Source: an uncultured Christensenella sp.
GTDB taxonomy: Bacteria; Bacillota; Clostridia; Christensenellales; Borkfalkiaceae
Reading direction: 5' to 3'
Length of the DNA: 64,000 nt
Assembly (NCBI GenBank): GCA_910578145.1
Contig: CAJTPJ010000001.1
Location: forward strand, 144,944-208,943
Shown: piece after piece, positions 1-9,600 of the stretch
Numbering within the stretch: position 1 is the stretch's first letter
Layout of the letters: each line of letters begins with the position of its first letter
Translations under genes and position numbers: made by a program
The notes under the pieces: generated by a model
Seen by the model: the letters and a program-made list of their open reading frames with translations, nothing else
What the model was told of the DNA's origin: nothing
Databases searched by the model: none

Positions 1-57
1 TATGGCGTCAGCTTCCCAAGCTGATTTCGGCGGGTCCGACTCCCGTCACCTGCTCCA
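1..57 (+). tRNA. tRNA-Gly(CCC), 3' part only
   Basis: The window opens inside a tRNA. An anticodon stem TCAGC/GCTGA encloses the loop TTCCCAA (anticodon CCC, glycine). It is followed by a T-arm with loop TCCGACT and an acceptor strand ending in encoded CCA at 55-57. The 5' half lies before the window. Confidence 0.85.
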
Positions 58-64
58 CACATTT

Positions 65-110
65 CAAGCGTTGCTTGAATATCCCCAAGCAACGCTTGGG
101 GATATATTTT
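65..110 (+). terminator. Probable terminator of tRNA-Gly
   Basis: A 13-bp inverted repeat (65-77 with 86-98, CAAGCGTTGCTTG) is followed by an A/T-rich tract ending in TTTT. It lies between the tRNA and ppa. The T tract is interrupted, so termination may be partial. Confidence 0.55.
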
Positions 111-129
111 AAGCCGAAGAGGAGATAGT

Positions 130-660
130 ATGAATATCTGGCACGATATAAAAAAAGAGCGTATTCAGGAAAATAAATTTGAAGCGCTTATTGAAATTCC
201 CAAAGGCTGCAAAGCCAAATACGAACTTGACAAAGAAACGGGAATGTTGAGATTAGACCGCATACTGTACACTTCCACGGTATATCCTGCAAATTACGGC
301 TTTATCCCGCGCACGCTTGCCGACGACGGCGACCCTCTCGACGTGCTGGTACTGTGCGACGACACAATCTATCCAATGACGCTGGTAACCTGTATGCCCA
401 TAGGCGTTATTAAAATGATTGACGGCGGCGAGCTTGACGAAAAAATTATAGCCGTTGCGCTTGACGACCCCAATTATAAACATTATTACGATATAAAGGA
501 ATTACCCAATCATCTTTTTGAAGAGATGATGCACTTTTTTGAAGTTTACAAATCGCTTGAACACAAAACCACTGCGGTAAAAGAAATTTGCCACAAATAC
601 GAAGCTATAGAAATAATAAGAAAATGCATTAAAAACTATAGCGATAAATACGAAAAATAA
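130..660 (+). CDS. ppa: Inorganic pyrophosphatase, family I
   Basis: Soluble cytoplasmic enzyme hydrolysing pyrophosphate to phosphate, which pulls biosynthetic reactions forward. The 176-residue length is typical of bacterial family I enzymes. The sequence contains the family signature with clustered metal-binding aspartates (DDGDPLDVLV, near residues 60-70), preceded by the conserved YPANYGFIP segment. The ATG start has a good ribosome site (GAGGAGATA). It is a single-gene unit between a tRNA terminator and its own strong terminator. Family assignment is firm. Confidence 0.95.
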   Translation: MNIWHDIKKERIQENKFEALIEIPKGCKAKYELDKETGMLRLDRILYTSTVYPANYGFIPRTLADDGDPLDVLVLCDDTIYPMTLVTCMPIGVIKMIDGGELDEKIIAVALDDPNYKHYYDIKELPNHLFEEMMHFFEVYKSLEHKTTAVKEICHKYEAIEIIRKCIKNYSDKYEK

Positions 661-675
661 AAACGTTGATAATTA

Positions 676-704
676 ACGGGAGGGCTATGCCTCCCGTTTT
701 TTTA
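676..704 (+). terminator. Rho-independent terminator after ppa
   Basis: Stem AACGGGAGG/CCTCCCGTT with a short loop, followed by seven T. Confidence 0.9.
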
Positions 705-718
705 AATATTCGTGTAAT

Positions 719-783
719 TTGTGCCATAATGTATGTAGTCTGTGCCGTCCATATTGTGAAAAAAGGTAAAAGTATTCTATAAT
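719..783 (+). promoter_or_regulatory. Candidate LytTR operator and promoter of the regulator operon
   Basis: Two direct GTGCC boxes start at 721 and 742, exactly 21 bp apart. They are followed 12 bp later by a -35-like TTGTGA (754-759) and a perfect -10 TATAAT (778-783, 18-bp spacer). Direct 9-bp-type repeats two helical turns apart are the usual binding mode of LytTR/AgrA proteins. The adjacent gene encodes such a regulator, so autoregulation is inferred. The same arrangement recurs at 18855 and 43322. Confidence 0.6.
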
Positions 784-829
784 ATAATGAATTTAAAGCG
801 AAAGAAAGACATAAAAAAGGGGAAAATTC

Positions 830-1561
830 TTGTATAAAATAGCGGTTGTAGACGATGACAAAGTCGAAAGGGAACATTTAAAAACCAATATTTTGAAGTT
901 TGCGGAAACTAATAACACGGAGTTGTCCGTAGACGAGTACTGCAACGGCGACAGTTTGCTTAAATCGGAATTTAAAGAGTACGATATAATTTTTCTGGAC
1001 ATTGCAATGGACGGGAAAGACGGCTTGCAAACAGCCAAAGAGCTTAGAAACAGCAGCTTTAACTCGCTTATTATTTTCTGTACTAATTTCGAACAATACG
1101 CTATAAACGGTTACGAAATAGACGCAACGGGCTACCTTATAAAACCCGTAACCGAGTTTTCGCTTACGCAAAATCTTAAAAAAGCGATTAACGCATTAAA
1201 AAAAGATATCAATCCCAAAATAATTATTAAAACCGTACACGGCAATAAAGTTTTTAATTTAAACGATATCTTGTACGTAGAGGTGCAAAAACACAACCTT
1301 TATTATCACGTATTGGTAAATAAAAACGTTGAAGTAATTCGCTGCCGCGGCTCTATGCAAAGCATAGTAAAAAACTTAAACAGCGAGTTTTTTGCACAGT
1401 GCAGCGCGTGCTATCTCGTAAATATGAACCACGTAAAATCTCTTGAAAAAAATATCGTGTATTTAGGAAGCGACGAATTGCCGCTTAGCCGAAATTACAA
1501 AAGAAGTTTTACGGACAAGTTTATGGACTATATGTTAAATAACGGAGTAATCAGAAATTAG
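830..1561 (+). CDS. LytTR-family response regulator
   Basis: DNA-binding response regulator of the AgrA/VirR/LytR class. Residues 1-120 form a receiver domain with the acidic pair DDD near residues 8-10, the phospho-acceptor aspartate in FLDIAMDG near residue 56, and the conserved lysine in LIKPV near residue 106. Residues ~135-235 are a LytTR DNA-binding domain. The start is TTG, preceded by an AAGGGG ribosome site; no ATG gives the full receiver domain. The next gene, its probable kinase, starts on the base after this stop codon. Candidate target boxes lie in its own promoter, at 18.85 kb and at 43.3 kb. The target genes suggest control of surface and exported proteins. Confidence 0.92.
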   Translation: MYKIAVVDDDKVEREHLKTNILKFAETNNTELSVDEYCNGDSLLKSEFKEYDIIFLDIAMDGKDGLQTAKELRNSSFNSLIIFCTNFEQYAINGYEIDATGYLIKPVTEFSLTQNLKKAINALKKDINPKIIIKTVHGNKVFNLNDILYVEVQKHNLYYHVLVNKNVEVIRCRGSMQSIVKNLNSEFFAQCSACYLVNMNHVKSLEKNIVYLGSDELPLSRNYKRSFTDKFMDYMLNNGVIRN

Positions 1562-2839
1562 GTGAGGACGTACTACAATTTTTTATCGTTCTTGTACGGG
1601 AACGAGTTCGTATTACAGCTTTTGCTCATTTCGTTCGTGCTGTTGCCTTGGAAGCGCAGGAGGAAGTATTTTCCGGCAATTTTTCCGGCGACGTTTGCGC
1701 TCGTTTTTGCGTGCTCCGCTCTATTCGCTATACCCGTACCTTTTCATTATCTCGTAATATTCACGCTGTTTTTCGGCGCTGTTTTCGCAAGTTTTAAAAT
1801 TTCATTTTTGGAATGTCTGTTTTATACCGTTAACGCGTACTGCGTACAACATATAGTCAGCACGGCTTCGTACGCACTGATATGGCTTATAATGAAAGCT
1901 TGCAATTTTGATTTTACGGTATACGGTATAATTCATCCGATAATATCAATATTGTTTCTTGCGCTTGCCGCAGTGGGTTCGTATTATCTGTGTGCGCGTA
2001 ATTGGAATAAATTCGCCAAACTTAAATTCAACCACTTTATAATAACTTACGCCGCGCTGGTGTTTTTAGCGTTGGCGGTTTTTCTCAGCCACTATATGCA
2101 GGAAGCGGTGGACGGCGACAAAGCGGTTTATTTTTTCGTAAAAATATTCTCGCTTTTAAACGGCACGGCAACACTTATAATAAACGTTTTAAACGTGCAT
2201 AGCACCAACCTTAAAGAAGAACAGTTAATTTTGCAAATTCTTTTAAAAAAGGACAAGGAGTATTACGAACGCGCGCGGCTAAACGCAGAAAAGATAAATA
2301 TAAAATTTCACGACCTAAAACATAAAGCGGCGGACAGGCTCTCTGACGAAGAGCGTACTGAAATAAATCAGCTTAGCGGCGATTTCGTTACGGGCAACCG
2401 CGCGCTTGACATAATAATTACGGAAAAGCAGGTCAAGTGCGAAAAATACAGCGTGAAATTAGTTTGCTCGGTAGAAGGCGGGCTTTTGGAGTTTATGAAG
2501 CCCTATCACGTATATTCGTTGTTCGGCAATGCGCTTGACAATGCGATAGAAAGCCTTGTAAAGGTTGCCGACGTTGAAAAACGGGAAATACGGCTTACCG
2601 TTTGCAGGTTTAGGGATATGTGCAAAATATTGGTAAGCAACTACTTTTCGGGTTCGCTGGAATTTGAAAACGGACTTCCTAAAACCACCAAAAACAATAA
2701 AAACGACCACGGCTACGGCATTAAAAGCATAAGAGAGGTAGCCCAAACTTACGGCGGCGAAATGAGCGTATCCGTTATAGACGATTCGTTTAATATGCTT
2801 ATTATGTTGCCGCTTCCAAAAGACGCGGAGGAAAACTGA
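1562..2839 (+). CDS. GHKL-type sensor histidine kinase (AgrC-like)
   Basis: Membrane sensor kinase partner of the LytTR regulator. The first ~205 residues contain about six hydrophobic segments. A linker follows with the phospho-acceptor region FHDLKHK (near residue 250). The C-terminal ATPase domain has an N-box (FGNALDNAIESL) and a G-box (HGYGIKSI). The architecture matches AgrC/ComD-type kinases that sense small peptides or envelope signals. The start is GTG, directly abutting the regulator's stop codon. No AgrD-like peptide precursor or AgrB processing protease is seen nearby, so the signal is unknown. Confidence 0.9.
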   Translation: MRTYYNFLSFLYGNEFVLQLLLISFVLLPWKRRRKYFPAIFPATFALVFACSALFAIPVPFHYLVIFTLFFGAVFASFKISFLECLFYTVNAYCVQHIVSTASYALIWLIMKACNFDFTVYGIIHPIISILFLALAAVGSYYLCARNWNKFAKLKFNHFIITYAALVFLALAVFLSHYMQEAVDGDKAVYFFVKIFSLLNGTATLIINVLNVHSTNLKEEQLILQILLKKDKEYYERARLNAEKINIKFHDLKHKAADRLSDEERTEINQLSGDFVTGNRALDIIITEKQVKCEKYSVKLVCSVEGGLLEFMKPYHVYSLFGNALDNAIESLVKVADVEKREIRLTVCRFRDMCKILVSNYFSGSLEFENGLPKTTKNNKNDHGYGIKSIREVAQTYGGEMSVSVIDDSFNMLIMLPLPKDAEEN

Positions 2840-2849
2840 CGTTAAAGCT

Positions 2850-4280
2850 ATGAACGTTAAAAGAACGGTAGCCGCAGTAATAATAACTGTTATTTTAATA
2901 TTATCGGTGCCGGTTACATTGATAAGTTTCGGGTTGGCGCTTCCGCCGCAGTATTCGGCAACTTATTACGCCGAACTACCCGAAATGGTAAACCGCCTTA
3001 AAAACACCGAAGGCAAGCGCATAGTGGTGGTGGGCGGCAGCGCCGTGGCTTTCGGGCTTAGGGGCGACTTAATGGAAAGTGAGTTTGAAGGCTACACCGT
3101 TTGCCCGTTCGGGCTGTACGGCGCTATCGGCACGAAAGCTATGATGGAGTTTTCCAAAAAGCACCTGCGCGAAGGTGATATCGTAATACTCGCGCCCGAA
3201 CAGCTTAAACAATCACAGTCAACGTACTTCGGCAGTAAATATATTTGGCGCGCAATCGAGGGCGATTTAAGCCTGATTACGAGCGTAAGTTATTCGGATA
3301 TGGGCGGAATGGTGGGGGCGTTCGCCGAATACACCGCCGACCGTTTTAAATATTGGAGTGGCAATTCCGCGCCCGTGCCCGACGGGGTTTACGCGCGTTC
3401 GTCGTTTGACGAAAACTGTATGATGGTGTACGACCGTCCGCACAATATAATGTCGGGCGGTTGCGACGTTACCGCGCCGATATCCTACGCAAAGGACGTG
3501 CTTTCGCAAGATTTTGCAAATTACGTAAACGAATACAACGCGTACGTTTCGTCAAAGGGCGCAAAACTTTACTTCGGATTTACGCCCGTAAACGCGCTTG
3601 CGGTGGACGCTGAGGGCGGTTTTGAAATAGACGAATATTACGAAATGCTTACGGAAAAGCTGGATTGCGATATTTTGGGCAACCCCAACGACTTCGTTTT
3701 TGAATGCGAGTGGTTTTACGACAACAACGTCCACTGTAACAACGCAGGTGCCGTGCTTTACACGCGCAACCTAGTAAAAGCGCTTAAAGCCGAGCTTGAA
3801 ATTACTTCACCCACACAAATAACCGTTCCCGATAAACCTCCGCTTCCCGAAGACGAAACGGACGGAAGCGGCGACGACGCTTTTGCCGACTGTTTTACTT
3901 ACGGCGAGCAAAACGGCAGACCGATTATAACGGGGCTTACGGAAAAGGGCTTAACGCTTAAATCTGTAACCGTTCCTTACGAATACAACGGCAAAAAAAT
4001 AACCGCGTTCACCGCGGAAACTTTTGCCGGAAACGAAAATATAGAAGAAATAAAGTTGCAAACCAATATCCGCAGTATTTCGGACGGCAGTTTCAACGGC
4101 TGTAATAACCTTACCAGACTTTACGTTGCCGATAACGACAATCCGTCAACCTGCATAGTCCAGGGCGGACTTTTAAACGGCGCGCCTAAATGTAGAATTT
4201 ACGTAAAAAGCGCCTACCTTTCCAAATACGCAACCGACTATTTCTGGGCAAGATTTTCGTCGCTTATGACGGCGTACTGA
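2850..4280 (+). CDS. Membrane-anchored SGNH-hydrolase-like protein with LRR tail
   Basis: Exported protein of 476 residues with an N-terminal signal anchor (residues 5-30). Residues ~55-320 resemble an SGNH hydrolase/acyltransferase fold of the kind that partners MBOAT proteins. The candidate catalytic serine is S64 in VGGSAVAFG, and D291 and H295 form a D-x3-H pair near the end of the domain. After an acidic proline-rich linker (~328-345), residues ~350-470 form a short BspA-type leucine-rich repeat region (LRR_5 family). It lies 10 bp after the kinase gene and 5 bp before the next SGNH gene, in the same operon. The role inferred is adding or removing acyl groups on a surface glycan; the substrate is unknown. 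Confidence 0.6.
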   Translation: MNVKRTVAAVIITVILILSVPVTLISFGLALPPQYSATYYAELPEMVNRLKNTEGKRIVVVGGSAVAFGLRGDLMESEFEGYTVCPFGLYGAIGTKAMMEFSKKHLREGDIVILAPEQLKQSQSTYFGSKYIWRAIEGDLSLITSVSYSDMGGMVGAFAEYTADRFKYWSGNSAPVPDGVYARSSFDENCMMVYDRPHNIMSGGCDVTAPISYAKDVLSQDFANYVNEYNAYVSSKGAKLYFGFTPVNALAVDAEGGFEIDEYYEMLTEKLDCDILGNPNDFVFECEWFYDNNVHCNNAGAVLYTRNLVKALKAELEITSPTQITVPDKPPLPEDETDGSGDDAFADCFTYGEQNGRPIITGLTEKGLTLKSVTVPYEYNGKKITAFTAETFAGNENIEEIKLQTNIRSISDGSFNGCNNLTRLYVADNDNPSTCIVQGGLLNGAPKCRIYVKSAYLSKYATDYFWARFSSLMTAY

Positions 4281-4285
4281 TAACA

Positions 4286-6430
4286 ATGAAAAGAAAACTA
4301 CCGCTACTTCTTGCCGTAATTTTTCTGTTTGTGCTTGCGGGTTGCTCGCCAGCGTCTACTGAAAAAAGCGGCTTATGCAAAATAGTAATTACCGAAGGCG
4401 AGGGCTTTAAATGCACCTCGCCCGTTGCGCGTGTAAAACGCGGTGAAAACGCGGAGTTTATTTTGGCGGTAGACAATGGGTACGAAATAGGCGGGGTAAG
4501 CTATAAAAACCATACCCTATCCCAAGCCGTGCCCACTGAAAACGGCAGTAACGTCACGCTTACCGTCAACAACGTTCGCTATACCCAGACGGTGGAAATA
4601 ACCACCCGCTTTGCGGAAAAACAATATACCGTTGCCGTAAATCCCGACCCTGCGTTTACCTGCGCGGAAAATCAATTTAAAGTGGCGGAAGGGCAAAACG
4701 CCGTTTTCAACTTGGATTTTAACGAAAATTATACTTTCGGCGGTTTTGACAGCGACGTGCTTTACGACGAAACAGGCGCGGACTCGCCTGCGGAAAACGG
4801 CGTGCGCAGGGTAACCGTAACGGTTAAAAATATTGAAACGAGTTTAAATTTAAACGTAAAGGCGGTAGCGGCGGGCGAAACTACGGCTGATTCGCAAAAC
4901 TATATCCGCATCCGCTATCACGCCAACGGCGGGGCAATAAACGGCTCGCCCGCGCTTTCGTACTCGGTGGGATATAAGCCTCTTAACCGCCGCCGCCCCA
5001 ATTCGGAAACGGGGGCGGCTATCTCCCGCGAGGGTTACTTGCTTGTCGGCTGGAACACGAAAGCCGACGGAAGCGGCGAGCATATCGGTCTTGGCAGCCG
5101 CTATAACGCAACCGCGGGCGCTACCGCACGGTTATATGCCGAGTGGCGCAAGTGCGCAGACGGAGCGAATTTTAATTTTTCGTTGATAAACCGCGCAGAC
5201 GTGCCTTTATTATACGCGGAGGAGGGGCAAAAACGCACACTTGCCGAACTTGCCGCCGCCTGCGACTCGGAAGATAAGTCCGCTATAATTACCTCTTACA
5301 GCGGCAATAACGCCGAACTCGTAATACCCGATAAATTAGCCGGTTATCCCGTGGCGGGAATTGAAAGCGGCGTTTTTGAAGTTTGCCGCGGAATGCAAAC
5401 GGTTGTGTTTTCGCAGTCGCTGGAATACCTTGCCGACTTGGCGTTTAAATATTGCAACGACTTGCGTGAAATTTATATTTCCGATAATATAGAGTATTTT
5501 GGGGAAAATGCGCTGGGCTATACTTCCAACGTAAAAACCCTGCACGTAAACGCCGTGCTTCCGCCCGCTTACGCCAACACGGAAAACGGTCAGCTTGCAA
5601 ACAAAATAGAACTTTTGGAAACTAACCCGCTCGTTAAACCTAAATTGGTATTTTTCGCGGGCTGTTCAACTTGGTACGGAATAAACGCTTCGCAGGTTTC
5701 CGCGGCGTACAACGGCAAATACGACGTTTACAATATGGGCGTAATAGGCGGGGTGTGCTCGCCGTACCAAATAGATTTAATCGCGCCCTATTTAACTTAC
5801 GGCGACGCGTTCGTGCATAACCCCGAACTCGGCGCAGTACACCAACTTATGGTTTTAAACGACTTTGACAGCAGGGTTTACACCACGCTTGAAAGCAACT
5901 ACGACTATTTGGCGCGGCTGGATTTAACACGCTACGGTAGCGTTTGGAAAAGTTTTTCCAAATATATTTCAGGCAAAAAGATATATATTTCGGGTGAGGA
6001 TTATGTACAAGGCTCATACGCCGAAGGCTTGGATTATATGGGCGACAACGGCGACTACCTGAAATACCGCAACGGCGGGTTTGATAACGAAGGTATAGCT
6101 TACGACTTCGTTTCAACCGCCGATATAACGGGTTATAACGCAATAGAAAAATTAAACGCTTGCTATGCGGAACTTTCCGCCGCGGGCATTAAGGTGTTTT
6201 TCGGCTACGGCTCTATAAACGCGGACGGGCTTGACTATCAAAGAGGAGTGGAGCTTATAACCCAGCTTTCCGTGGGTTTAAACGAAAACTTCGTAACTTT
6301 ATATATGTCTTTGGACGACGCTATTTTGGGTAGCGCATATTGTTACGACCAAAATTATCACCTTTCCACCGACGGTGCGGCGGAATATACGCGTAGAGTA
6401 ATAGAAAAACTTAAAAAAACGCTTAAATAG
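4286..6430 (+). CDS. Lipoprotein with beta-rich, LRR and SGNH-like domains
   Basis: Lipoprotein of 714 residues with lipobox LAGC (cysteine 19). Two beta-rich repeats occupy ~25-195. A Listeria-Bacteroides (InlB B-type) repeat lies at ~205-290, with the typical GYLLVGWNTKADGSG and final YAEW. An LRR_5 segment spans ~330-440. A C-terminal SGNH-like domain runs from ~450 to 714, with candidate S461 in FAGCSTWYG and the pair D688/H692. This mirrors the upstream gene but with the domain order reversed. It is the last gene of the LytTR operon and is followed by a terminator. Surface-bound glycan acylation or deacylation is inferred. Confidence 0.6.
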   Translation: MKRKLPLLLAVIFLFVLAGCSPASTEKSGLCKIVITEGEGFKCTSPVARVKRGENAEFILAVDNGYEIGGVSYKNHTLSQAVPTENGSNVTLTVNNVRYTQTVEITTRFAEKQYTVAVNPDPAFTCAENQFKVAEGQNAVFNLDFNENYTFGGFDSDVLYDETGADSPAENGVRRVTVTVKNIETSLNLNVKAVAAGETTADSQNYIRIRYHANGGAINGSPALSYSVGYKPLNRRRPNSETGAAISREGYLLVGWNTKADGSGEHIGLGSRYNATAGATARLYAEWRKCADGANFNFSLINRADVPLLYAEEGQKRTLAELAAACDSEDKSAIITSYSGNNAELVIPDKLAGYPVAGIESGVFEVCRGMQTVVFSQSLEYLADLAFKYCNDLREIYISDNIEYFGENALGYTSNVKTLHVNAVLPPAYANTENGQLANKIELLETNPLVKPKLVFFAGCSTWYGINASQVSAAYNGKYDVYNMGVIGGVCSPYQIDLIAPYLTYGDAFVHNPELGAVHQLMVLNDFDSRVYTTLESNYDYLARLDLTRYGSVWKSFSKYISGKKIYISGEDYVQGSYAEGLDYMGDNGDYLKYRNGGFDNEGIAYDFVSTADITGYNAIEKLNACYAELSAAGIKVFFGYGSINADGLDYQRGVELITQLSVGLNENFVTLYMSLDDAILGSAYCYDQNYHLSTDGAAEYTRRVIEKLKKTLK

Positions 6431-6468
6431 CGGTAAATTGTTAAAAAATAAAATTTTTTGTGTTAAAT

Positions 6469-6502
6469 AGCAAAGGTATTTTAAATGCCTTTGTTATTTT
6501 TT
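6469..6502 (+). terminator. Terminator of the LytTR/SGNH operon
   Basis: Stem CAAAGGTAT/ATGCCTTTG (one G-U pair), followed by a T-rich run. Confidence 0.75.
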
Positions 6503-6522
6503 AACTTTTTTTGTTAGTTGCA

Positions 6523-6588
6523 TTATGTGCCGTTTTTTGTACACGAGGGGAAAAGGCTATTGACTATTAATATATTTTGTAATAAATT
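6523..6588 (+). promoter_or_regulatory. Promoter of the first GH3 gene with a single GTGCCG box
   Basis: A lone TATGTGCCG box (GTGCCG from 6527) lies 33 bp before TTGACT (6560-6565), with TAAATT 17 bp later. The second box seen at the other three sites is absent 21 bp away on either side, so control by the LytTR regulator is uncertain here. Confidence 0.4.
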
Positions 6589-6673
6589 CAATTCAGAAGC
6601 GATTCCCGATGGGCGTATTGCGCCGTAAACGGCTTAGGCGACTTAGGGAACGAAAATATTATGGAGGAAAAAA

Positions 6674-9600
6674 ATGGCAAAAACCAAAACAAAATTCAAG
6701 GTAGCTAAACCCCTTGGATGTGCGGCTCTCGCTGCAGTGTGCGCTTTATCCACGATTTACGTAACTTCGTATAAAGCGTTTGCAGATTCTAAAGCGTACG
6801 AAGGTTATACTTTTGACCTTGAAACGAAGAGTCGTCAGGATTCGTTGGATAAGGCAAACAAATTCAACGAAACTATTGCGGAAGAGGGCTTTGTGCTTCT
6901 TCAAAACAAAAACAAAGCGCTTCCTATCGCAACTAGTGCAAGCACCAAGAAAAAGATTAACCTTTTCGGTAAAAACTGGAGCAACCCTGCGTTCGGCGGC
7001 GGCGGCTCGTCCTCGTTCAGCACTTCTTCGGGTGACGGTATAGACGGATATACTTCTATTAAGAATGCTAACTTCGAGTTTAACCCCACGCTTAAAGCGT
7101 TCTACGACGACGAAAAAGCTTCGGGTGCAAAGAGACCTCAGTACCAGTACCAGGCAGCCGATATGATTACGGCTGAAACTCCTCAGTCAATGTACACCAA
7201 AGAGGTTAAAGACAGCCTTGCAAATTACAGCGACGCGTCCATCGTTATGGTATCGCGTACCGGCGGCGAGGGTATAGACGTTTCCGACTTCTTCTTCGGC
7301 AAGTCGGTAGCGGGACGTTCTGGCGACCTTGCAGGTCAGCATTATTTGCAGCTTGACGATAACGAAAAAGCGCTTATCGACCTTGCTAGAACCACCGTTG
7401 GCAACGATAAACCCGTTGTTTTAGTACTTAACTCGGCTCAACCCCTTGAGTTTACCGATGAAATTTTAGAAAAGGTAGACGCCGTTCTTTGGATTGGTTT
7501 ACCCGGTTCAACGGGCTTTGCGGCTCTTGGCCGTATTCTCAACGGCGAAGTTAACCCCTCTGGCAGAACGGTTGATATGTATGTTAAAGATTTCAACCGA
7601 ATTCCCGCCGTACAAAACTTCGGTACCAACAAAAAGGCTGTTGAATATAACAACCCCGATCATCAAACCCCTTCTTTTACGGGTGTTAAATCCCCCGCGG
7701 GTAATACGCTTTCGGACGCAAGCGGCAAAACCGTTGGCGCTGAAGTTATCTACGAAGAGGGCATTTACGTAGGTTATAAATATTACGAAACCCGCGCTTA
7801 CGAGGAAGATAATAAATCGGGCGCAATTAAAAATAAATGGTACGAAGATAACGTTCGTTATCCTTTCGGTTACGGACTTTCGTACACGACGTTCGAGTAT
7901 AGCAATATTCAATATAAAATGCCCAATCTTATCACCAAGGATAGCGAAGTAACCGTTTCCCTTACGGTAACAAATACGGGTGACGTTGCGGGTAAAGAAG
8001 TAGTTCAGCTTTATTATTCCGCGCCTTACACCGTGGACAAAATTGAAAAAGCTCACGTTAACCTCGGCGACTTTGCAAAAACCGGTCTGCTTCAATCTCA
8101 AGCGTCAGAAACCGTAACTATGAAAATATCTCTCGAGTCTATGGCTTCGTACGACTGGAACGACGCTAACGGCAACGGTTTCAAGGGTTACGAGCTTGAC
8201 GCAGGCGCGTATAACTTCTACGTAAGCTCCGACTCTCATAGCTGGTACGATGCAGACACTACGGCTAAAGAGACGTTAACGCTTGCAGACGGTTATAAAT
8301 ATGAAATGGATATCGACGGCAAAGCCGACGGTAACGACAACCAGTTTGACGACGTTTCCGCAGGTATAGAAGGCAGAGGCATCGACGAAATGTCGAGAGC
8401 TGACTTCGAGGGAACCTTCCCCGCTAAACCTACCGCCGAAGAAAAGAAAGTTTCTTCCGCGTTTGCAGGTCTCTTGAAATACGGCGTTACTTCCGACGCA
8501 GACCCCGACGGTTCCGAATATGATAAGGACCAGCCTTGGTACGTTGCAGACGATAAAAAGCCTACTCAAAGAGCAAAAGAGCTCACCGAAGAGGATGAGA
8601 ACGTTATTCGTCTTATGTCGCTTAAGGACGTAGAGCCTTACGATAAAAACGGCAACGAAAGCGCACGGTGGAAGGCGTTCCTTGACCAGTTTACCGTTCA
8701 GCAGCTTATGGACTTCGTTGAAAACGGTAAGTTCAGGTCGCAGAAATTCGACGTTTTGGGTATTCCCGAAGGTATTCACCCCGACGGTCCTTTCGGATTC
8801 GTTGGTCAGATAAACGGCTACGGCTCGGCAAGATGCTACTACGTATCTCCTTGTATCGTTGCTGCAACGTTTAACAAAGAACTCGTTGAACAGCAGGGCG
8901 AACATATGGGCGAAGAAGGCGCTTGGATGGGTTACAACGGTATCTACGGACCCGGCGTAAACATTCACAGAACTCCTTTCTCGGGACGTAACTTCGAGTA
9001 TTATTCCGAAGACGGCTATCTTTCCGGTATAATGGCGGCTTACCTTACCAAAGGTATGCAGTCTAAGGGCGTGTTCCCGTTCCTCAAACACTTTGCATTA
9101 AACGACCAGGAAACCGACCGTAACGGCGTTACCACTTGGGCTACCGAGCAGACGATGCGTGAAATTTACCTTAAAGCGTTCCAGCTTGCAATAGACGTAA
9201 ATTCCACCGATTTGTTTGACGATGCTAGCTACGTAGGTCACCGCGGCGCTCTTGGTGTAATGTCTTCGTTCAACCGTGTAGGCACTACTTGGGCAGGCGC
9301 AAGCTATCCTCTGCTTACTAACGTACTTAGAAACGAATGGGGCTTCAAGGGTATAGTCGTTACCGACTGGTATAACGGCGGCTATATGGACCAAGAGCAG
9401 ATGGTTCGTGCCGGCAACGACCTTTCGCTCGGCAACGACGTTGGTACTCAAGGCAGCAAAAATATTACCGCGAATTACAAGAAGTACGGCGACCAGATGC
9501 TTACGGCTACGTTGCTTACGGCTCTCAGAAAAGCAGCTCTAAACCTCAGCTATACTACGCTTCATTCGTGCAATATGTCTAAACTCGTTAATTACGAAGA

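Noticed and set aside
8276..9451. Long antisense frames within the first GH3 gene
   Set aside because: Shadow frames opposite a well-supported coding region; Cys/Val/Phe-rich nonsense composition.
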